From Ruania alkalisoli (GTDB taxonomy: Bacteria; Actinomycetota; Actinomycetes; Actinomycetales; Beutenbergiaceae), in the NCBI RefSeq assembly GCF_014960965.1, contig NZ_CP063169.1, positions 3,939,581 through 4,003,580 of the forward strand: 64,000 bases of DNA, given 5' to 3'. Numbering within the stretch: the stretch's first letter is position 1; every line of letters begins with the position of its first letter. The notes below the pieces were generated by a model. That model ran no database searches. It was not told the DNA's origin and saw nothing but the letters and a program-made list of their open reading frames with translations. Below are positions 16,150 to 26,545 of the stretch, in pieces. Made by a program: the position numbers and the translations under genes.

Positions 16150-17331
16150 TCACCCCTCCAACAGCAGCGCCTCGCCCTGGCCTCCCCCACCACAGAGCCC
16201 GACGGCGGCCCTTCCGCCGTGCGACGCCCGCTGGTGGGCGGCGTGGACGACCAGGCGCGCTCCGGAGGCACCGATGGGGTGCCCGAGGGCGATCCCACCC
16301 CCGTGCGGGTTCACCACGTCCAGCCCCACACCGAGCTCAGCCACCGAGTGGGCCACCACCGCCCCGAATGCCTCGTTGATCTCGATGTGGTCCAGGTCGG
16401 CCACCGCCCAGCCCTGCCGGTCCAGCGCAGCCAGGATCGCCCGCGCCGGCTGAGAGTGCAGCGACGTATCGGGACCGGCCACTTGACCGGCTGCGCGGAC
16501 GGTCGCGAGCACGACCCACCCCTGGTGCTCCGCGTGGGCGCGCGTAGTCAGGACCAGGGCGGCTGCGCCGTCGGAGATCTGCGAAGCGTTGCCTGCGGTG
16601 ATGGTGCCCTCGGGGGTGAACGCAGGCTTCAGCCTCGCCAAGGTCTCCGTGGTGGTGTCCGGCCGGATGCCCTCGTCACGGTCGACGATCACCTCCCCCT
16701 TCCGCGTCATGATCGCGACCGCCGCGATCTCCGGGGTGAAGACTCCCGCCTCCCACGCCGCCGCCGCCCGCTGGTGCGACCGGGCGGCGATCGCGTCCTG
16801 GTCGGCGCGGCTGACATGGAAGCGCTCGGCGTCGTAGCGGTCGGTGGCCAGGCCCATCGCCTCGTGGTCGAAGGCGTCGGTGAGGCCGTCGTGGGCCGTC
16901 ACGTCGAGCGCTTCGACCGATCCGTAGGCCCAGCCCTGCCGCGACCCGGGGAGCAGGTGCGGGGCGTTGGTCATCGACTCCATGCCACCTGCCACCACCA
17001 CCTGCGCCTCACCGCAGCGCAGCAGCCGGGCCGCGTCGATCACCGCCGTCAGGCCGGACAGGCAGACCTTGTTCACGGTGTTGGCGGGTGCGTCCCAGCC
17101 GATCCCGGCGCCGATGGCGGCTTGGCGGGCGGGGTTCTGCCCGGCTCCGGCCTGCAGCACCTGGCCCATGATCACGGTGTCCACCGCTTCCGCGGGAACA
17201 CCCTCGAGCGCCCCGCGGATCGCGATCGCGCCCAGCTCCGTGGCCGCCAGCGGCGCCAGCTGGCCGCGCAGCTTCCCCTGCGGGGTGCGTGCCGCACCCA
17301 CGATCACGACGTCGTCAGCTGCTCTGGTCAT
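16150..17331 (-). CDS. Acetyl-CoA C-acyltransferase (thiolase)
   Basis: 393 aa. Both catalytic cysteines are visible: the acyl-accepting Cys in N-K-V-C-L-S-G (about residue 90) and the C-terminal one in C-G-G-G-G-Q-G. The His of [10 protein letters not shown] and the N-E-A-F motif are also present. The ATG overlaps the scoB stop (ATGA). With the CoA-transferase genes it forms a 3-oxoacyl-CoA unit: acetoacetate or 3-oxoadipate is activated with succinyl-CoA and cleaved. No other aromatic-ring genes are nearby, so acetoacetate use is the more likely role. Confidence 0.92.
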   Translation of the reverse strand: MTRAADDVVIVGAARTPQGKLRGQLAPLAATELGAIAIRGALEGVPAEAVDTVIMGQVLQAGAGQNPARQAAIGAGIGWDAPANTVNKVCLSGLTAVIDAARLLRCGEAQVVVAGGMESMTNAPHLLPGSRQGWAYGSVEALDVTAHDGLTDAFDHEAMGLATDRYDAERFHVSRADQDAIAARSHQRAAAAWEAGVFTPEIAAVAIMTRKGEVIVDRDEGIRPDTTTETLARLKPAFTPEGTITAGNASQISDGAAALVLTTRAHAEHQGWVVLATVRAAGQVAGPDTSLHSQPARAILAALDRQGWAVADLDHIEINEAFGAVVAHSVAELGVGLDVVNPHGGGIALGHPIGASGARLVVHAAHQRASHGGRAAVGLCGGGGQGEALLLEG

Positions 17332-17987
17332 AGGGAGTTCACCTCGGTCAGATCGGGGTCGACGGCGATCTCTGGTTCCGTACATTCGCGCACCTCATCC
17401 GCGGTGACACCGGGAGCGAGCTCACGCAGCACCAGCCCGCCGCCGGTGACGTCCAGGACCGCGAGGTCAGTGATGATCCGGTTCACCACGGCGCGCCCGG
17501 TGAGCGGCAGGGAGCACTCCCGGACGATCTTGGGCGATCCATCCTTGGCCGTGTGCGTCATCAGCACCACCACCCGCCGGGCACCCTGCACCAGATCCAT
17601 CCCCCCGCCGGGACCCTTGACCATCTTGCCGGGGATCATCCAGTTCGCCAGGTCGCCGGCGCCCGAGACCTGCATGCCGCCGAGGATGGCCACGTCGATT
17701 TTCCCGCCGCGAATCATCCCGAAGGACATCGCGGAGTCGAAGAAGGACGTGCCCGGGAGGGTGGTGACGGTCTCCTTGCCGGCATTGATCAGGTCCGGGT
17801 CCACGTTCTCCTCGGCCGGGTAAGGCCCGACGCCGAGGATCCCGTTCTCGGATTGCAGCACCACCTCATGCCCCGCCGGCACGTAGTTCGGCACCAGCGT
17901 GGGGAGCCCGATTCCGAGGTTCACGTAGGCGCCGTCGGGCAGCTCCCGGGCGGCGCGGGCGGCCATCTCTTCCCTGGTCAGTGCCAT
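17328..17987 (-). CDS. scoB: 3-oxoacid CoA-transferase subunit B
   Basis: 219 aa, within the usual 210-220 range. [10 protein letters not shown] carries the catalytic Glu that forms the glutamyl-CoA thioester. [14 protein letters not shown] and K-G-P-G-G-G-M-D-L are conserved family blocks. It starts in the stop of scoA (TGATG) and overlaps the thiolase start. It works as a heteromer with ScoA. Confidence 0.95.
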   Translation of the reverse strand: MALTREEMAARAARELPDGAYVNLGIGLPTLVPNYVPAGHEVVLQSENGILGVGPYPAEENVDPDLINAGKETVTTLPGTSFFDSAMSFGMIRGGKIDVAILGGMQVSGAGDLANWMIPGKMVKGPGGGMDLVQGARRVVVLMTHTAKDGSPKIVRECSLPLTGRAVVNRIITDLAVLDVTGGGLVLRELAPGVTADEVRECTEPEIAVDPDLTEVNSL

Positions 17988-18793
17988 CAGACCGCTCCCT
18001 CGCCGTCGGCCGGAGCGACCGTCCGCTTCTCGATCCGCTTCTCGATATCCGGCCCCACCTCGACCACCCGGTGCACGTACACACCGGGCAGGTGGATCTG
18101 GTCCGGAACCAGCTCACCCGGTTCCACCAGCCGCTCCACCTGGGCGATGCACACCCGCCCGGCCATCGCCGCCTGCGGGGTGAAGTTGCGGGCGGACTTG
18201 TTGAACAGGAGGTTGCCCTGCCGGTCTGCGATGGCGGCGTGCACGAGCGCGAAGTCGGCATGGATGGCCTCCTCCAGCACAAACTCACGGGGCCCAGCCT
18301 CCGTGGCGAAGGTGCGCACCTCCTTGGGCGCCGACGCCTGGGCAACGCCACCTGCGCCGTCGTACCGCTGCGGCAGCCCACCGTCGGCCATCTGGGTGCC
18401 AGTGCCGGCCCGCGTGAAGAACGCCGCAATCCCCGAACCGCCGGCCCGCAACCGTTCGGCGAGGGTGCCCTGCGGAACCAGCTCCACCTCCAGCTCACCG
18501 GAGAGGAACTGGCGCTCGAACTCCTTGTTCTCCCCCACGTAGGAGGCGGTCATCTTGCTGATCCGCCCGGCGCCGAGCAGCAGCCCAAGCCCCCAATCGT
18601 CCACGCCGCAGTTGTTCGAGACCACGCGCAGATCGGTGGTGCCCTGCTCGAGCAGGGCCTGGATCAGAACGGACGGGATACCGCACAGGCCGAAGCCCCC
18701 GACGGCGAGGGTGGCGCCGTCCGGGATGTCCGCCACCGCGTCAGCGGCGGAGGCGACCGTCTTGTCCAGGCCGCGGGAGGTGTGGGTGGTCAT
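17987..18793 (-). CDS. scoA: 3-oxoacid CoA-transferase subunit A
   Basis: 268 aa, slightly longer than the typical 230-240. G-G-F-G-L-C-G-I-P (about 32-40) is the CoA-binding signature, followed by V-S-N-N-C-G and [10 protein letters not shown]. It is the first gene of the scoA-scoB-thiolase operon, divergent from the 18968 gene across 174 bp. A short extension at the C-terminus (P-A-D-G-E-G-A-V) is not conserved. Confidence 0.94.
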   Translation of the reverse strand: MTTHTSRGLDKTVASAADAVADIPDGATLAVGGFGLCGIPSVLIQALLEQGTTDLRVVSNNCGVDDWGLGLLLGAGRISKMTASYVGENKEFERQFLSGELEVELVPQGTLAERLRAGGSGIAAFFTRAGTGTQMADGGLPQRYDGAGGVAQASAPKEVRTFATEAGPREFVLEEAIHADFALVHAAIADRQGNLLFNKSARNFTPQAAMAGRVCIAQVERLVEPGELVPDQIHLPGVYVHRVVEVGPDIEKRIEKRTVAPADGEGAV

Positions 18794-18943
18794 CGTCGAG
18801 CCCCTTTCTCTTCGTCCATGGTGCGACAGGGGCTCGGAGACGGCACGTCAAGACGGCAATGGCCCGCTCCGAACGGCCGAGATCGGTCACTGAGGGGGTT
18901 GACGCCCTCTCCACACACCCGTATCGTTGCGATGCATTCAGAG

Positions 18944-18954
18944 TTGAATAGATA
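18944..18954 (+). promoter_or_regulatory. TTGAATAGATA motif shared with the transketolase operon
   Basis: TTGAATAGATA lies three bases before the AGGAGG site of the 18968 gene. TTGAATGGATA (10 of 11 identical) occurs on the minus strand at 28646-28656, at the head of the transketolase operon. The copy here is part of the palindrome ATTCA-GAGT-TGAAT. It may be a common promoter or SorC-regulator site; function is inferred. Confidence 0.35.
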
Positions 18955-18967
18955 CCCAGGAGGCAAT

Positions 18968-19966
18968 GTGGCATCCCGCTGGACGATCGACGAGTTCCCG
19001 TGGCTGGACAGGGATCTCACCGGCACGCCCGAGGCGCGAGTGATCGTGGACAACGACTTCGCCGGCGACCCCGACGACCTGTACCACGTGGTCCACCACC
19101 TGCTGACACCGTCGGTGGACACGCCCCTGCTGGTCGCCTCGCACCTAGCTGTCGGCGATCGCTGGGACCCCAGCGGGCACTCGGCGGCAAACGCTGCCAC
19201 GGTGCTCGGGAAGACGCTTGAGCTGATGGGCCTGGACCCCGCCGACCGCGTGGTCACCGGATCCGAGGTGGCGCTTACCGACCGCACCACCCCGCAGGAC
19301 ACCCCAGCCGCCCGCGCCATCATCGACGAGGCGATGCGGAAGTCCGACACTCCGCTCTACTACGCGGCCGGCGGCGGCCTGACCGACCTGGCCAGCGCGT
19401 ACCTGCTCGAGCCGCGTATCGCGGACCGGCTCACCCTCGTGTGGATCGGCGGTCCCGAGTACGCGGGGCACGCCTTCCCGCCGGACGGCAAGCTCGATCC
19501 CGAGTACAACCTCAACATCGACGTGACCGCCGCGCAGGTGCTGTTCAACGACTCGACCATGCCGATCTGGCAGGTCCCGCGGAACATGTACCGGCAGTGC
19601 CTGGTCTCCGACACCGAGCTGCGTCGCCGGGTGAAGACGAAGGGCCCGCTCGGCGAGCACCTCTACCAGGCGCTGCGCGAGGTGGCCCTAGCGACGGGCT
19701 TGCTGCGGTCGGAGACGTACGCCCTCGGCGACCAGCCGCTCATTCTGCTCACCGGCCTGCAGTCGTTCTTCCAGCCCGACACCACCTCCAGCGACTACGA
19801 GGTGCTCCCGGCGCCCCTCGTGCAGGACTCCGGCCGGTTCGTCCCTACCCACACCGGGCGCGCCATCCGTGTCTACACGCGCATCGACGTCCGCCTCATG
19901 TTCGAGGACATGTTCCTCCGACTCGACGAGTTCGCCGAGTGGCTCTACTCGGACACCCGTCCCTGA
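18968..19966 (+). CDS. Nucleoside hydrolase-like protein (IUNH fold)
   Basis: 332 aa from GTG 18968, which follows AGGAGG by 4 nt. The N-terminal D-N-D-F-A-G-D-P-D-D (residues 28-37) is the calcium-binding Asp cluster of inosine-uridine nucleoside hydrolases. The later V-W-I-G-G and N-I-D motifs also fit. Members cleave N-glycosidic bonds of nucleosides, but many homologues in sugar clusters have unknown substrates. It is cytosolic and heads the operon with the sugar ABC importer, so an imported N- or O-riboside-like compound is possible. Confidence 0.75.
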   Translation: MASRWTIDEFPWLDRDLTGTPEARVIVDNDFAGDPDDLYHVVHHLLTPSVDTPLLVASHLAVGDRWDPSGHSAANAATVLGKTLELMGLDPADRVVTGSEVALTDRTTPQDTPAARAIIDEAMRKSDTPLYYAAGGGLTDLASAYLLEPRIADRLTLVWIGGPEYAGHAFPPDGKLDPEYNLNIDVTAAQVLFNDSTMPIWQVPRNMYRQCLVSDTELRRRVKTKGPLGEHLYQALREVALATGLLRSETYALGDQPLILLTGLQSFFQPDTTSSDYEVLPAPLVQDSGRFVPTHTGRAIRVYTRIDVRLMFEDMFLRLDEFAEWLYSDTRP

Positions 19967-19988
19967 TTCCCGACCCACGGAGACTCCC

Positions 19989-21257
19989 ATGACCACCACC
20001 ACCGTCCGACGCCGCGCACTCATCGCGGCCACACTCACCGGCGCCCTCGCCCTCACCGCCTGCAACAGCGGCGGAGAGGCCGACGGCGGCGACGATCAGC
20101 TCACCATCTGGATGCTCACCAACGAAGACTCCCGCGTCGAGGCCATGGATCTCATGACCAGCGGCTTCGAGGAAGCGAATCCCGGCGTGGAGATCGTGGT
20201 CGAGGAACGCGGCACAGACGCGCACAAGGACGCGATGCGCCGCGCAGCGGGCACCGAAGCCGGACCCGACATCTACTGGTATTGGCGCGGACCGGGCCTT
20301 GGGGGTGAACTCGTGGACCTCGGCGTCAGCCTGGACATGACCGAGTACTACGAGGAGTACGGCTGGGACGACCGCTTCACCGAACCGGCACTGGCGAACA
20401 TCACCCAGTACGGTGGCTACCACGGGGTGCCGTGGACGGTGCAGGGGCAGGGCATCTACTACAACAAGGAGCTGTTCGAGCAGGCCGGCATCACTGACCT
20501 ACCCACGAGCTACGACGAGCTCGTGGCGGTCGCCGATCAGCTGGCCGCCGCGGGCACCACCCCGATGGCGCTCGGCGGCACCGTGAACTGGCACGTGATG
20601 CGCCTGCTGGACAATCTCCTGGAGACATTCTGCGGCGCCGAGACCGCCGACCGGCTCAACACCGAGCAGACCGGCTGGGACTCCGAGGCCTGCGTCACCG
20701 AGGCCTTCACCGAGCTGCAGACCTGGGGAGATGAGTATCTCAACGAGGGCTACATGGGCGTGGCCCAGGAGGACTCCGCACAGTTGTTCTTCCAGGGCAA
20801 CGCCGCGATGACCATCGAGGGCACCTGGTTCAACCAGCAGATCGTGGACAACGGGATGGATCCCGAGAACGTCGGTGTCTTCCTCTTCCCCACCGACACG
20901 AACCGCATCTACGGATTCGGTGAAGGTCCGTACGTGAACGCGATGAGCGACAACCCGGACCTGGCCGCCGAGTTCCTCGACTACATCACCAGCGCCGAGA
21001 TCCAGGAGCAGGTGTACCAGGCATGGGGCGCGATCTCGGTGAACCGGGAGGTCGAGGCGGACACCTCAAACCCGCTGAACAGCGCCTGGGTGGAGTACTT
21101 CGCGAACGCCGAAGGCATCTTCACCAACAACGACCAGAACCTCAGCCTGGAGCAGACCACCGAGTACTGGCGGATCCAGAACTCGGTGCTCACCGGTGAC
21201 ATCGCGCCCGAGGACGCCGGCACCACGTTCCAGGGGTTCGTGGACAGCTCGTCCTGA
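19989..21257 (+). CDS. Sugar ABC transporter substrate-binding lipoprotein
   Basis: 422 aa. The signal peptide has R-R-R at 7-9 and the lipobox L-T-A-C with Cys25. The mature protein is a MalE/UgpB-type family-1 binding protein: L-T-I-W-M-L-T, then Y-Y-N-K-E-L-F-E-Q-A-G-I near residue 157. A GGAG ribosome site is 7 nt upstream. It delivers the sugar to the two permeases that follow. No ATPase gene is present, so a shared MsiK-type ATPase elsewhere is expected. Confidence 0.92.
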   Translation: MTTTTVRRRALIAATLTGALALTACNSGGEADGGDDQLTIWMLTNEDSRVEAMDLMTSGFEEANPGVEIVVEERGTDAHKDAMRRAAGTEAGPDIYWYWRGPGLGGELVDLGVSLDMTEYYEEYGWDDRFTEPALANITQYGGYHGVPWTVQGQGIYYNKELFEQAGITDLPTSYDELVAVADQLAAAGTTPMALGGTVNWHVMRLLDNLLETFCGAETADRLNTEQTGWDSEACVTEAFTELQTWGDEYLNEGYMGVAQEDSAQLFFQGNAAMTIEGTWFNQQIVDNGMDPENVGVFLFPTDTNRIYGFGEGPYVNAMSDNPDLAAEFLDYITSAEIQEQVYQAWGAISVNREVEADTSNPLNSAWVEYFANAEGIFTNNDQNLSLEQTTEYWRIQNSVLTGDIAPEDAGTTFQGFVDSSS

Positions 21258-21264
21258 GGCGCTG

Positions 21265-22197
21265 ATGACCACCCACACCTCCACCGCTCCCCGGTCGGCG
21301 TCGCACCCTCGCGGCGTCAACCGGGGCCGCGGCCTCCGTGCCGTTCCGTTCCTGGTCCCCGCAACCCTGCTGTATGTGTACTTCCTGGCCTACCCGATGG
21401 TCGACTCGGTACGCCTGTCGTTCTTCGAGTGGTCCGGCTTCCGCACCGAGGAACCCGTCTGGGTAGGGCTGCAGAACTACGTCCGCCTGTTCACCGCGGA
21501 CCCGGTGTTCTGGACGGCGGCGAAGAACTCCATCATCTGGGTGGCGCTCTCCCTCGCGCTCCCCGTGACACTGGGGCTGCTGATCGCGCTCGGCCTGAAC
21601 CGGGCGATGCTCGGCCGCAACACGATGCGGGCCGTGATCTACCTGCCGGCCGTCTTCGCTCCCATCACCGTGGCTGCCATGTGGCGGTGGATCTACAACC
21701 CCACGCTCGGTGCGCTGAACCAGTTCCTCACAGCGGTCGGACTCGAGTCCTGGGCCCAGCAGTGGCTCGGGGATCCCACCTTCGCACTGTACTCAGTGTT
21801 CGCCGCCTCGGTGTGGACCGGTGTCGGCTTCACCATGGTGCTCTTCCTCGCCGGGCTGCAGCAGGTCCCACCGGAGCTGGTGGATGCCGCCAAGGTGGAC
21901 GGCGCCGGCCGGTGGCAGGTCTTCCGGAACGTCACCGTGCCGGCACTGCGCCCCACGACCGCCGTCGTGGTAATCCTGACCATCATCAACTCGCTCAAGG
22001 TGTTCGACCTGGTGGTCGGGATGACCGGCGGCGGGCCGGCCCAGTCCACCCAGGTGCTCGCCCTGTGGTCCTACACCCAGTCCTTTGCGAACCACACCTT
22101 CGGCCTGGGAGGGGCGACGGCGACCGTGCTGCTGATCATGTCTCTCGCCCTGGTCGTGCCGTACCTCGTGTGGGCGCTGAGAGGAGACGACCGATGA
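21265..22197 (+). CDS. Sugar ABC transporter permease (MalF type)
   Basis: 310 aa, six transmembrane helices, preceded by a basic N-terminal stretch. The EAA loop V-D-A-A-K-V-D-G-A-G-R-W-Q-V-F near residue 210 contacts the ATPase. It starts 7 nt after the binding-protein stop and ends in an ATGA overlap with the next permease. Confidence 0.93.
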   Translation: MTTHTSTAPRSASHPRGVNRGRGLRAVPFLVPATLLYVYFLAYPMVDSVRLSFFEWSGFRTEEPVWVGLQNYVRLFTADPVFWTAAKNSIIWVALSLALPVTLGLLIALGLNRAMLGRNTMRAVIYLPAVFAPITVAAMWRWIYNPTLGALNQFLTAVGLESWAQQWLGDPTFALYSVFAASVWTGVGFTMVLFLAGLQQVPPELVDAAKVDGAGRWQVFRNVTVPALRPTTAVVVILTIINSLKVFDLVVGMTGGGPAQSTQVLALWSYTQSFANHTFGLGGATATVLLIMSLALVVPYLVWALRGDDR

Positions 22198-23084
22198 CCG
22201 CCACTGCCGTTGCGCGCCCGACGGGCACGCGCACACCGGACGGTCCGCGCCGCCGTCGGCCTACCGACTGGACGAGTATCGGCCTGTGGGTCTCCCTCGT
22301 GATCACGTGCCTGATCTGGGCAATCCCGTTCATCTTCATGTTCCTGACGGCGGTGAAGACCCAGGCGGACGTCAGTACCCGACCGGTGTGGGCGCTGCCC
22401 GAACTGTGGGCGTGGGGGAACTTCGCCGAGGGCGCCCAGACCGGTGACCTGTGGAACACCGGCCTGAACAGCCTGCTGGTGTCCGTGATCAAGGTGCCGC
22501 TCGGTCTGCTGCTCGCGGCCGCCGCGGCCTACGTGCTGGGGACCATCCGGTTCCGGCGGCACAAACTGGTCGTGGCGATCTTCGCCGTCGGGTCGATGGT
22601 GCCGATTCAGATCGCTCTGGGGCCGCTGTTCAACACCATGCTGAGCCTCGGACTGCTGGACTCGCTGCCGGGTCTGATCCTGCCGTACCTGGCGTTCGGT
22701 ATCCCGTACCAGATCTTCATGCTGTACGGCTTCTTCCGGGCCATCCCGGAGGAGATGATCGAGTCCGCACGGGTGGAGGGCGCCTCGACGTTCCGCATCT
22801 TCTGGCAGATCTGCCTGCCGATGGCCAAACCGGCGCTCGCCGCGCTGTTCATCCTGGACTTCGTGGCCACCTGGAACGAGTACGCCATCGCTGTGACGCT
22901 GCTGCAGAGCCAGGCGAACTACACGATCCCGCTCGCGGTGCAGAACTTCAGCACCCAGTTCTCCACCGACTACGGCCAGCTCAACGCATTCATCTTCATG
23001 TCGGCCATCCCGGTGCTGATCGTGTACCTGATGTTCCAGCGGTACTTCGTCCAAGGCGCGTTCGCGGGGTCGGTGAAGGGCTGA
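22194..23084 (+). CDS. Sugar ABC transporter permease (MalG type)
   Basis: 296 aa, six transmembrane helices. The EAA loop reads E-S-A-R-V-E-G-A-S-T-F-R-I-F and the chain ends F-V-Q-G-A-F-A-G-S-V-K-G, a common MalG C-terminus. It pairs with the MalF-type permease and is the last gene of this plus-strand operon, converging on the SorC regulator 19 bp away. Confidence 0.93.
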   Translation: MTATAVARPTGTRTPDGPRRRRPTDWTSIGLWVSLVITCLIWAIPFIFMFLTAVKTQADVSTRPVWALPELWAWGNFAEGAQTGDLWNTGLNSLLVSVIKVPLGLLLAAAAAYVLGTIRFRRHKLVVAIFAVGSMVPIQIALGPLFNTMLSLGLLDSLPGLILPYLAFGIPYQIFMLYGFFRAIPEEMIESARVEGASTFRIFWQICLPMAKPALAALFILDFVATWNEYAIAVTLLQSQANYTIPLAVQNFSTQFSTDYGQLNAFIFMSAIPVLIVYLMFQRYFVQGAFAGSVKG

Positions 23085-23103
23085 GCGGGAACTCACTCAC
23101 ACC

Positions 23104-24069
23104 TCACCCCCCGAGCAGATACCTCGCCGTCCGGCTGTCCGTGATCAGCACATCCACCCAGCCACCCCGCACGGCACCGCGGATCGCATCCCACTTCCGC
23201 TCACCACCGGCCACACCCACCGTGCGCGGGACGGCCTTGAGCTGCTCGGTCCCGATACCCACCACGCGGTCATCGAGGTCGCTGACCACGGGCGCCCCGT
23301 CGGTGTCGTAGAAACGCAGGCACACGTCACCGACGGCGCCGAGGTCCCGCAACCGTTCGAGCTCCTCCTCACCCAGCGCGTTGCCCGACTGGAGCAGCAG
23401 CGGGGAAGGCTGCACACTCCCGATGCCGGCGAGCACCACCGTGAGGTCGTCCCAAGCCTGCACGAGCTCCTGCGTGTAGGGCTCGGCGAGCAGCGCATCG
23501 CGCAGCGCCGACCCGGCCACGATGCCCGGCGCCGGCAGATACCGCGGCACGGCCTTGGTCATTCGTGCGAGCCGGTCCGCGAGCTGAGTGGCCTGCACCT
23601 GCACGTTGGGCCGGCCCACCCCGCCGAGCACCTGCACCACATCGGTGGCCGCGCGGGTGTTGCGGGGCGTCATCGCCTCCACTGTCGCCAACAGGGTGGA
23701 GGACCACGAGGAGATTCCCACGCGGTCCTTCCCGGTCAGCGTGGTCTCCAGATACCCGGCCGCCGCAGAGCCCACTGCCGAGAGCAAGCCCGTCTCGGTC
23801 TCGTCGACGTCGGCGATCACGACGTCGGCGAGCCCGTACGCCTCCTTGAGTTCCTGCTCCAGCGCCGCATGCACTCCCGGGGGCGGCACCACGATGGTGC
23901 GCACCACCCCGATCTGCACGGCTTCCTTCAGCAGCCGGGACACCCGGGACTGGCTGATGTGCAGGCGCGCGGCGATCTCCGGCTGCAGGACACCCTGCTC
24001 GTGGTACATGAGCGCGACCTTGGTCAGCAGCGAGAGGCGCTCCGACGCGGGCTGGGTCACCGTGGACAT
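23104..24069 (-). CDS. SorC/DeoR-family sugar-binding transcriptional regulator
   Basis: 321 aa. An N-terminal helix-turn-helix (about 15-50, Q-P-E-I-A-A-R-L-H-I-S-Q-S-R-V-S-R-L-L) is followed by a SorC-type sugar-binding domain (about 60-318) with V-G-I-S-S-W and V-V-G-I-G-T. Such proteins sense a phosphorylated sugar and control their own cluster. It is the last gene of the transketolase-kinase-isomerase operon, 9 bp after the isomerase, and probably controls it and the facing transporter operon. Confidence 0.9.
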   Translation of the reverse strand: MSTVTQPASERLSLLTKVALMYHEQGVLQPEIAARLHISQSRVSRLLKEAVQIGVVRTIVVPPPGVHAALEQELKEAYGLADVVIADVDETETGLLSAVGSAAAGYLETTLTGKDRVGISSWSSTLLATVEAMTPRNTRAATDVVQVLGGVGRPNVQVQATQLADRLARMTKAVPRYLPAPGIVAGSALRDALLAEPYTQELVQAWDDLTVVLAGIGSVQPSPLLLQSGNALGEEELERLRDLGAVGDVCLRFYDTDGAPVVSDLDDRVVGIGTEQLKAVPRTVGVAGGERKWDAIRGAVRGGWVDVLITDSRTARYLLGG

Positions 24070-24078
24070 ACCGACAGG

Positions 24079-25056
24079 CTAGTCGAGGTCGAATAGCGCC
24101 TCTTGCGCGATGCGTCCTGCCGCCACGGCGTCATGCCTGGCCTGCGCCTGCGCCAGTGCGTCCATGTCGAGTCGGTCGAGGCCGCGCTCGACCCGCTTGA
24201 GGAAATCGATCGCCCAGGTGGCCGCCTGCACGCTGTCCTCCCGGAACGGGAACTGGTCGAGCTGCCACACGCCCTCCCAGCCGTTGCGGCGCAGCACGTG
24301 GAAGAACTCGAACAGCTCGATCGGGTGCACCGAGCCGGCGATCATGTCGTCGTCCCAGCCGCGCAGGTTGTCGTTGACGTCCATGCCGAACAGGCGCCCG
24401 TAGTCGATCGCGAGCTGGGCCGAGTCCGCCGGGGACTCCCCGCCGAAGAGCGCGTGCCCGAAGTCGAGCAGGATACCCACGTTCGGCAGACCGATCTTCT
24501 CGATCCCGAGCAGGGTGCGGGCCACCGAGTCGAAGCTCATGTGCACGCGTGGTTCGCGCGGCTTGTACTCGATCACGAACTTCAGATCCGGGTTCTCCTG
24601 CGCGAGCTGACCCACGCCGTCCAGGGAGTTCTTCCACAGGGCGCCGTGGTCCACCTGGAAGGGGTAGTCCCAGCCGTCCTGTCCGGGCCACAGCTTGACG
24701 TAGTCGGCACCGAAGTGGCGCACCACGCCCGCGGCCTCGGTGCACAACTCATGGGCGAGGCGGCGCACGCCCGGGTCGGGGTTGGTGAATGAGCCCTTGG
24801 CGAATACGCGGGTGTAGATCTCCGGGGTGATGCCGATGACGTCGAGCCCCGCCTTCTCCAGCTCGGCGCCGATCTGCTCGTTGCTGAAGTCGCCCCCGAA
24901 GAAGGGGTAGTTCAGGTCCACGACGGACAGGTCGGGCACCTGGCCGGCCAGTGCGATGGCGTCCAGGATCGTGCGCGGTTCGCCGTAGCCGTCGGTGGCG
25001 TACCGGTCTACATAGGTGGCGAAGTGCCAGATTCCGGCACCGTATCGCTGTGTCAT
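24079..25056 (-). CDS. TIM-barrel sugar isomerase (candidate D-apiose isomerase)
   Basis: 325 aa, xylose-isomerase-like TIM barrel. Metal-ligand-type positions appear in F-V-I-E-Y-K-P (Glu), L-L-D-F-G-H (Asp/His), M-D-V-N-D-N and W-Q-L-D-Q-F-P. ATG 25056 has GAGGA upstream. Its neighbours are an FGGY kinase and a split transketolase, the gene set reported for the non-oxidative D-apiose route (isomerase to apulose, kinase, transketolase). The family also includes rhamnose and other isomerases, so the substrate is inferred from context. Confidence 0.8.
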   Translation of the reverse strand: MTQRYGAGIWHFATYVDRYATDGYGEPRTILDAIALAGQVPDLSVVDLNYPFFGGDFSNEQIGAELEKAGLDVIGITPEIYTRVFAKGSFTNPDPGVRRLAHELCTEAAGVVRHFGADYVKLWPGQDGWDYPFQVDHGALWKNSLDGVGQLAQENPDLKFVIEYKPREPRVHMSFDSVARTLLGIEKIGLPNVGILLDFGHALFGGESPADSAQLAIDYGRLFGMDVNDNLRGWDDDMIAGSVHPIELFEFFHVLRRNGWEGVWQLDQFPFREDSVQAATWAIDFLKRVERGLDRLDMDALAQAQARHDAVAAGRIAQEALFDLD

Positions 25057-25081
25057 GAGGGTCCTCTTCTCTCGCCTTGCG

Positions 25082-26545
25082 TCACTGCTGAAGTCCACGT
25101 GCCCGCCCGACGGCGGCCGCCCACCTCTGTCTGCGGGTATCCGCCCGTGTGGGGTCGAGTCGGGGGGTAAAGATGTCGGGGCCGTCCTGGCCCAAGGGCG
25201 TGGGCGGTGCATCTGTCCAGAGCCCGGCCACGTCCCCGGCCAGGTGCGCGGCCCCGAGGGCGGATAGGTCACTCACCCGCGCCCGGTGCACCTGCCGGCC
25301 GGAGAGGTCGGCCTGGTGCTGCATGAGCCAGTCGTTGGCGGACCCGCCGCCGTCGGCGAGCACGGTCGCCACCGGAGTACCGGCCCTGGACACCGCCTCG
25401 AGCACGTCCTCGACCTGCAGCACGACGGCGTCAACGGCCGCCCGGGCAATCTCGGCGCGCCCGGTGCCCAGCGTCATCCCGGTCAGCGTGGCTTGCGCGG
25501 CCGTGTCCCACCAGGGCGCCCCCAGGCCGGAGAATGCCGGGACCAGATCGACTCCGCCATCCCCGACCCCAACGGCCAGGTCGGCCAGTTCAGACACACC
25601 CACCCCGAGCAGATCGGCCGCCCACACCAAGGTGGCACCCGAGGCGAGGATGTTGCCCTCCAGGGCGAGCTGCGCCGTCGGGCCTCGTTGCCAGGCCACC
25701 GTGCGTACGAGCCCTCCCGACGACGGAGCCTCCTCGGCCAGTGCCATCACCGAGGAGCCGGTGCCGTAGGTGACCTTCACCTCGCCGGGGCGCCGGGCGC
25801 CGTGGCCGTACAGGCTGGCATGGGAGTCGCCGAGAACGGCGGTCAGGGGTGCGCTGACGCCGCCCCAGTCGGCAGTGGCCGCCGGTTCATCGGAGGCCAC
25901 CACGTGCGGCAGAGCTTCGGCCGGGATGGCGAAGCGGTCGAGCAACTCGGGTGCCCAGCCCGTGGTGGCCAGGTCGAGCAGCTGGGTGCGGCTGGCGTTG
26001 CCGGCTTCGATGCGGTGCTCACCGGTGATCCGGGTGACGATCCAGGAGTCCACGGTGCCCAGGCAGATCTCGCCGGCCCGGGCGCGGCGGCGGCCGGAGT
26101 CCACCTGGTCCAGCAGCCAGGCGAACTTCAGTGCGGAGAACATCGGATCCACGGGGAGCCCGGTGATCTCCTGCACCCGTGCGGCATCGCCGGCACCGAA
26201 GGCGTTCGCTCCGTCGCTGGTGCGCCGGTCCTGCCAGCCGAGAACGGGTCCGAGCGGTGCGCCGGTGCGGCGGTCCCAGATCAGTGCCGACTCGCGCTGG
26301 GTACTCAGGCCGACACTCACCACGGCACCGCTGTTCTCGACAGCGGCGTCGGCCATGGCGTCACGTACGGCGGAGTGCACGCTGGCGAGCAGCTCGGTGG
26401 CATCCTGCTCCACCCACCCCGGCCGCGGGTGGGTCAGGGAGACCGGCACGCTCGCCCGCCCCACCACCCGGCCACGCGGATCCACCACCAGTGCCTTCGT
26501 GGCGCTGGTGCCCTGGTCCACGCTGACCACGAGCGGTTCAGGCAC
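25082..26545 (-). CDS. FGGY-family sugar kinase (candidate apulose kinase)
   Basis: 487 aa. The N-terminal ATP-site motif [10 protein letters not shown] (about 9-18) and the C-terminal [17 protein letters not shown] are the two FGGY halves, so the enzyme is complete. GTG 26545 overlaps the stop of the transketolase C-subunit gene by 8 bp. It most resembles xylulokinase/glycerol kinase types. In this operon it should phosphorylate the ketose made by the isomerase, which then feeds the transketolase. Confidence 0.88.
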   Translation of the reverse strand: MPEPLVVSVDQGTSATKALVVDPRGRVVGRASVPVSLTHPRPGWVEQDATELLASVHSAVRDAMADAAVENSGAVVSVGLSTQRESALIWDRRTGAPLGPVLGWQDRRTSDGANAFGAGDAARVQEITGLPVDPMFSALKFAWLLDQVDSGRRRARAGEICLGTVDSWIVTRITGEHRIEAGNASRTQLLDLATTGWAPELLDRFAIPAEALPHVVASDEPAATADWGGVSAPLTAVLGDSHASLYGHGARRPGEVKVTYGTGSSVMALAEEAPSSGGLVRTVAWQRGPTAQLALEGNILASGATLVWAADLLGVGVSELADLAVGVGDGGVDLVPAFSGLGAPWWDTAAQATLTGMTLGTGRAEIARAAVDAVVLQVEDVLEAVSRAGTPVATVLADGGGSANDWLMQHQADLSGRQVHRARVSDLSALGAAHLAGDVAGLWTDAPPTPLGQDGPDIFTPRLDPTRADTRRQRWAAAVGRARGLQQ

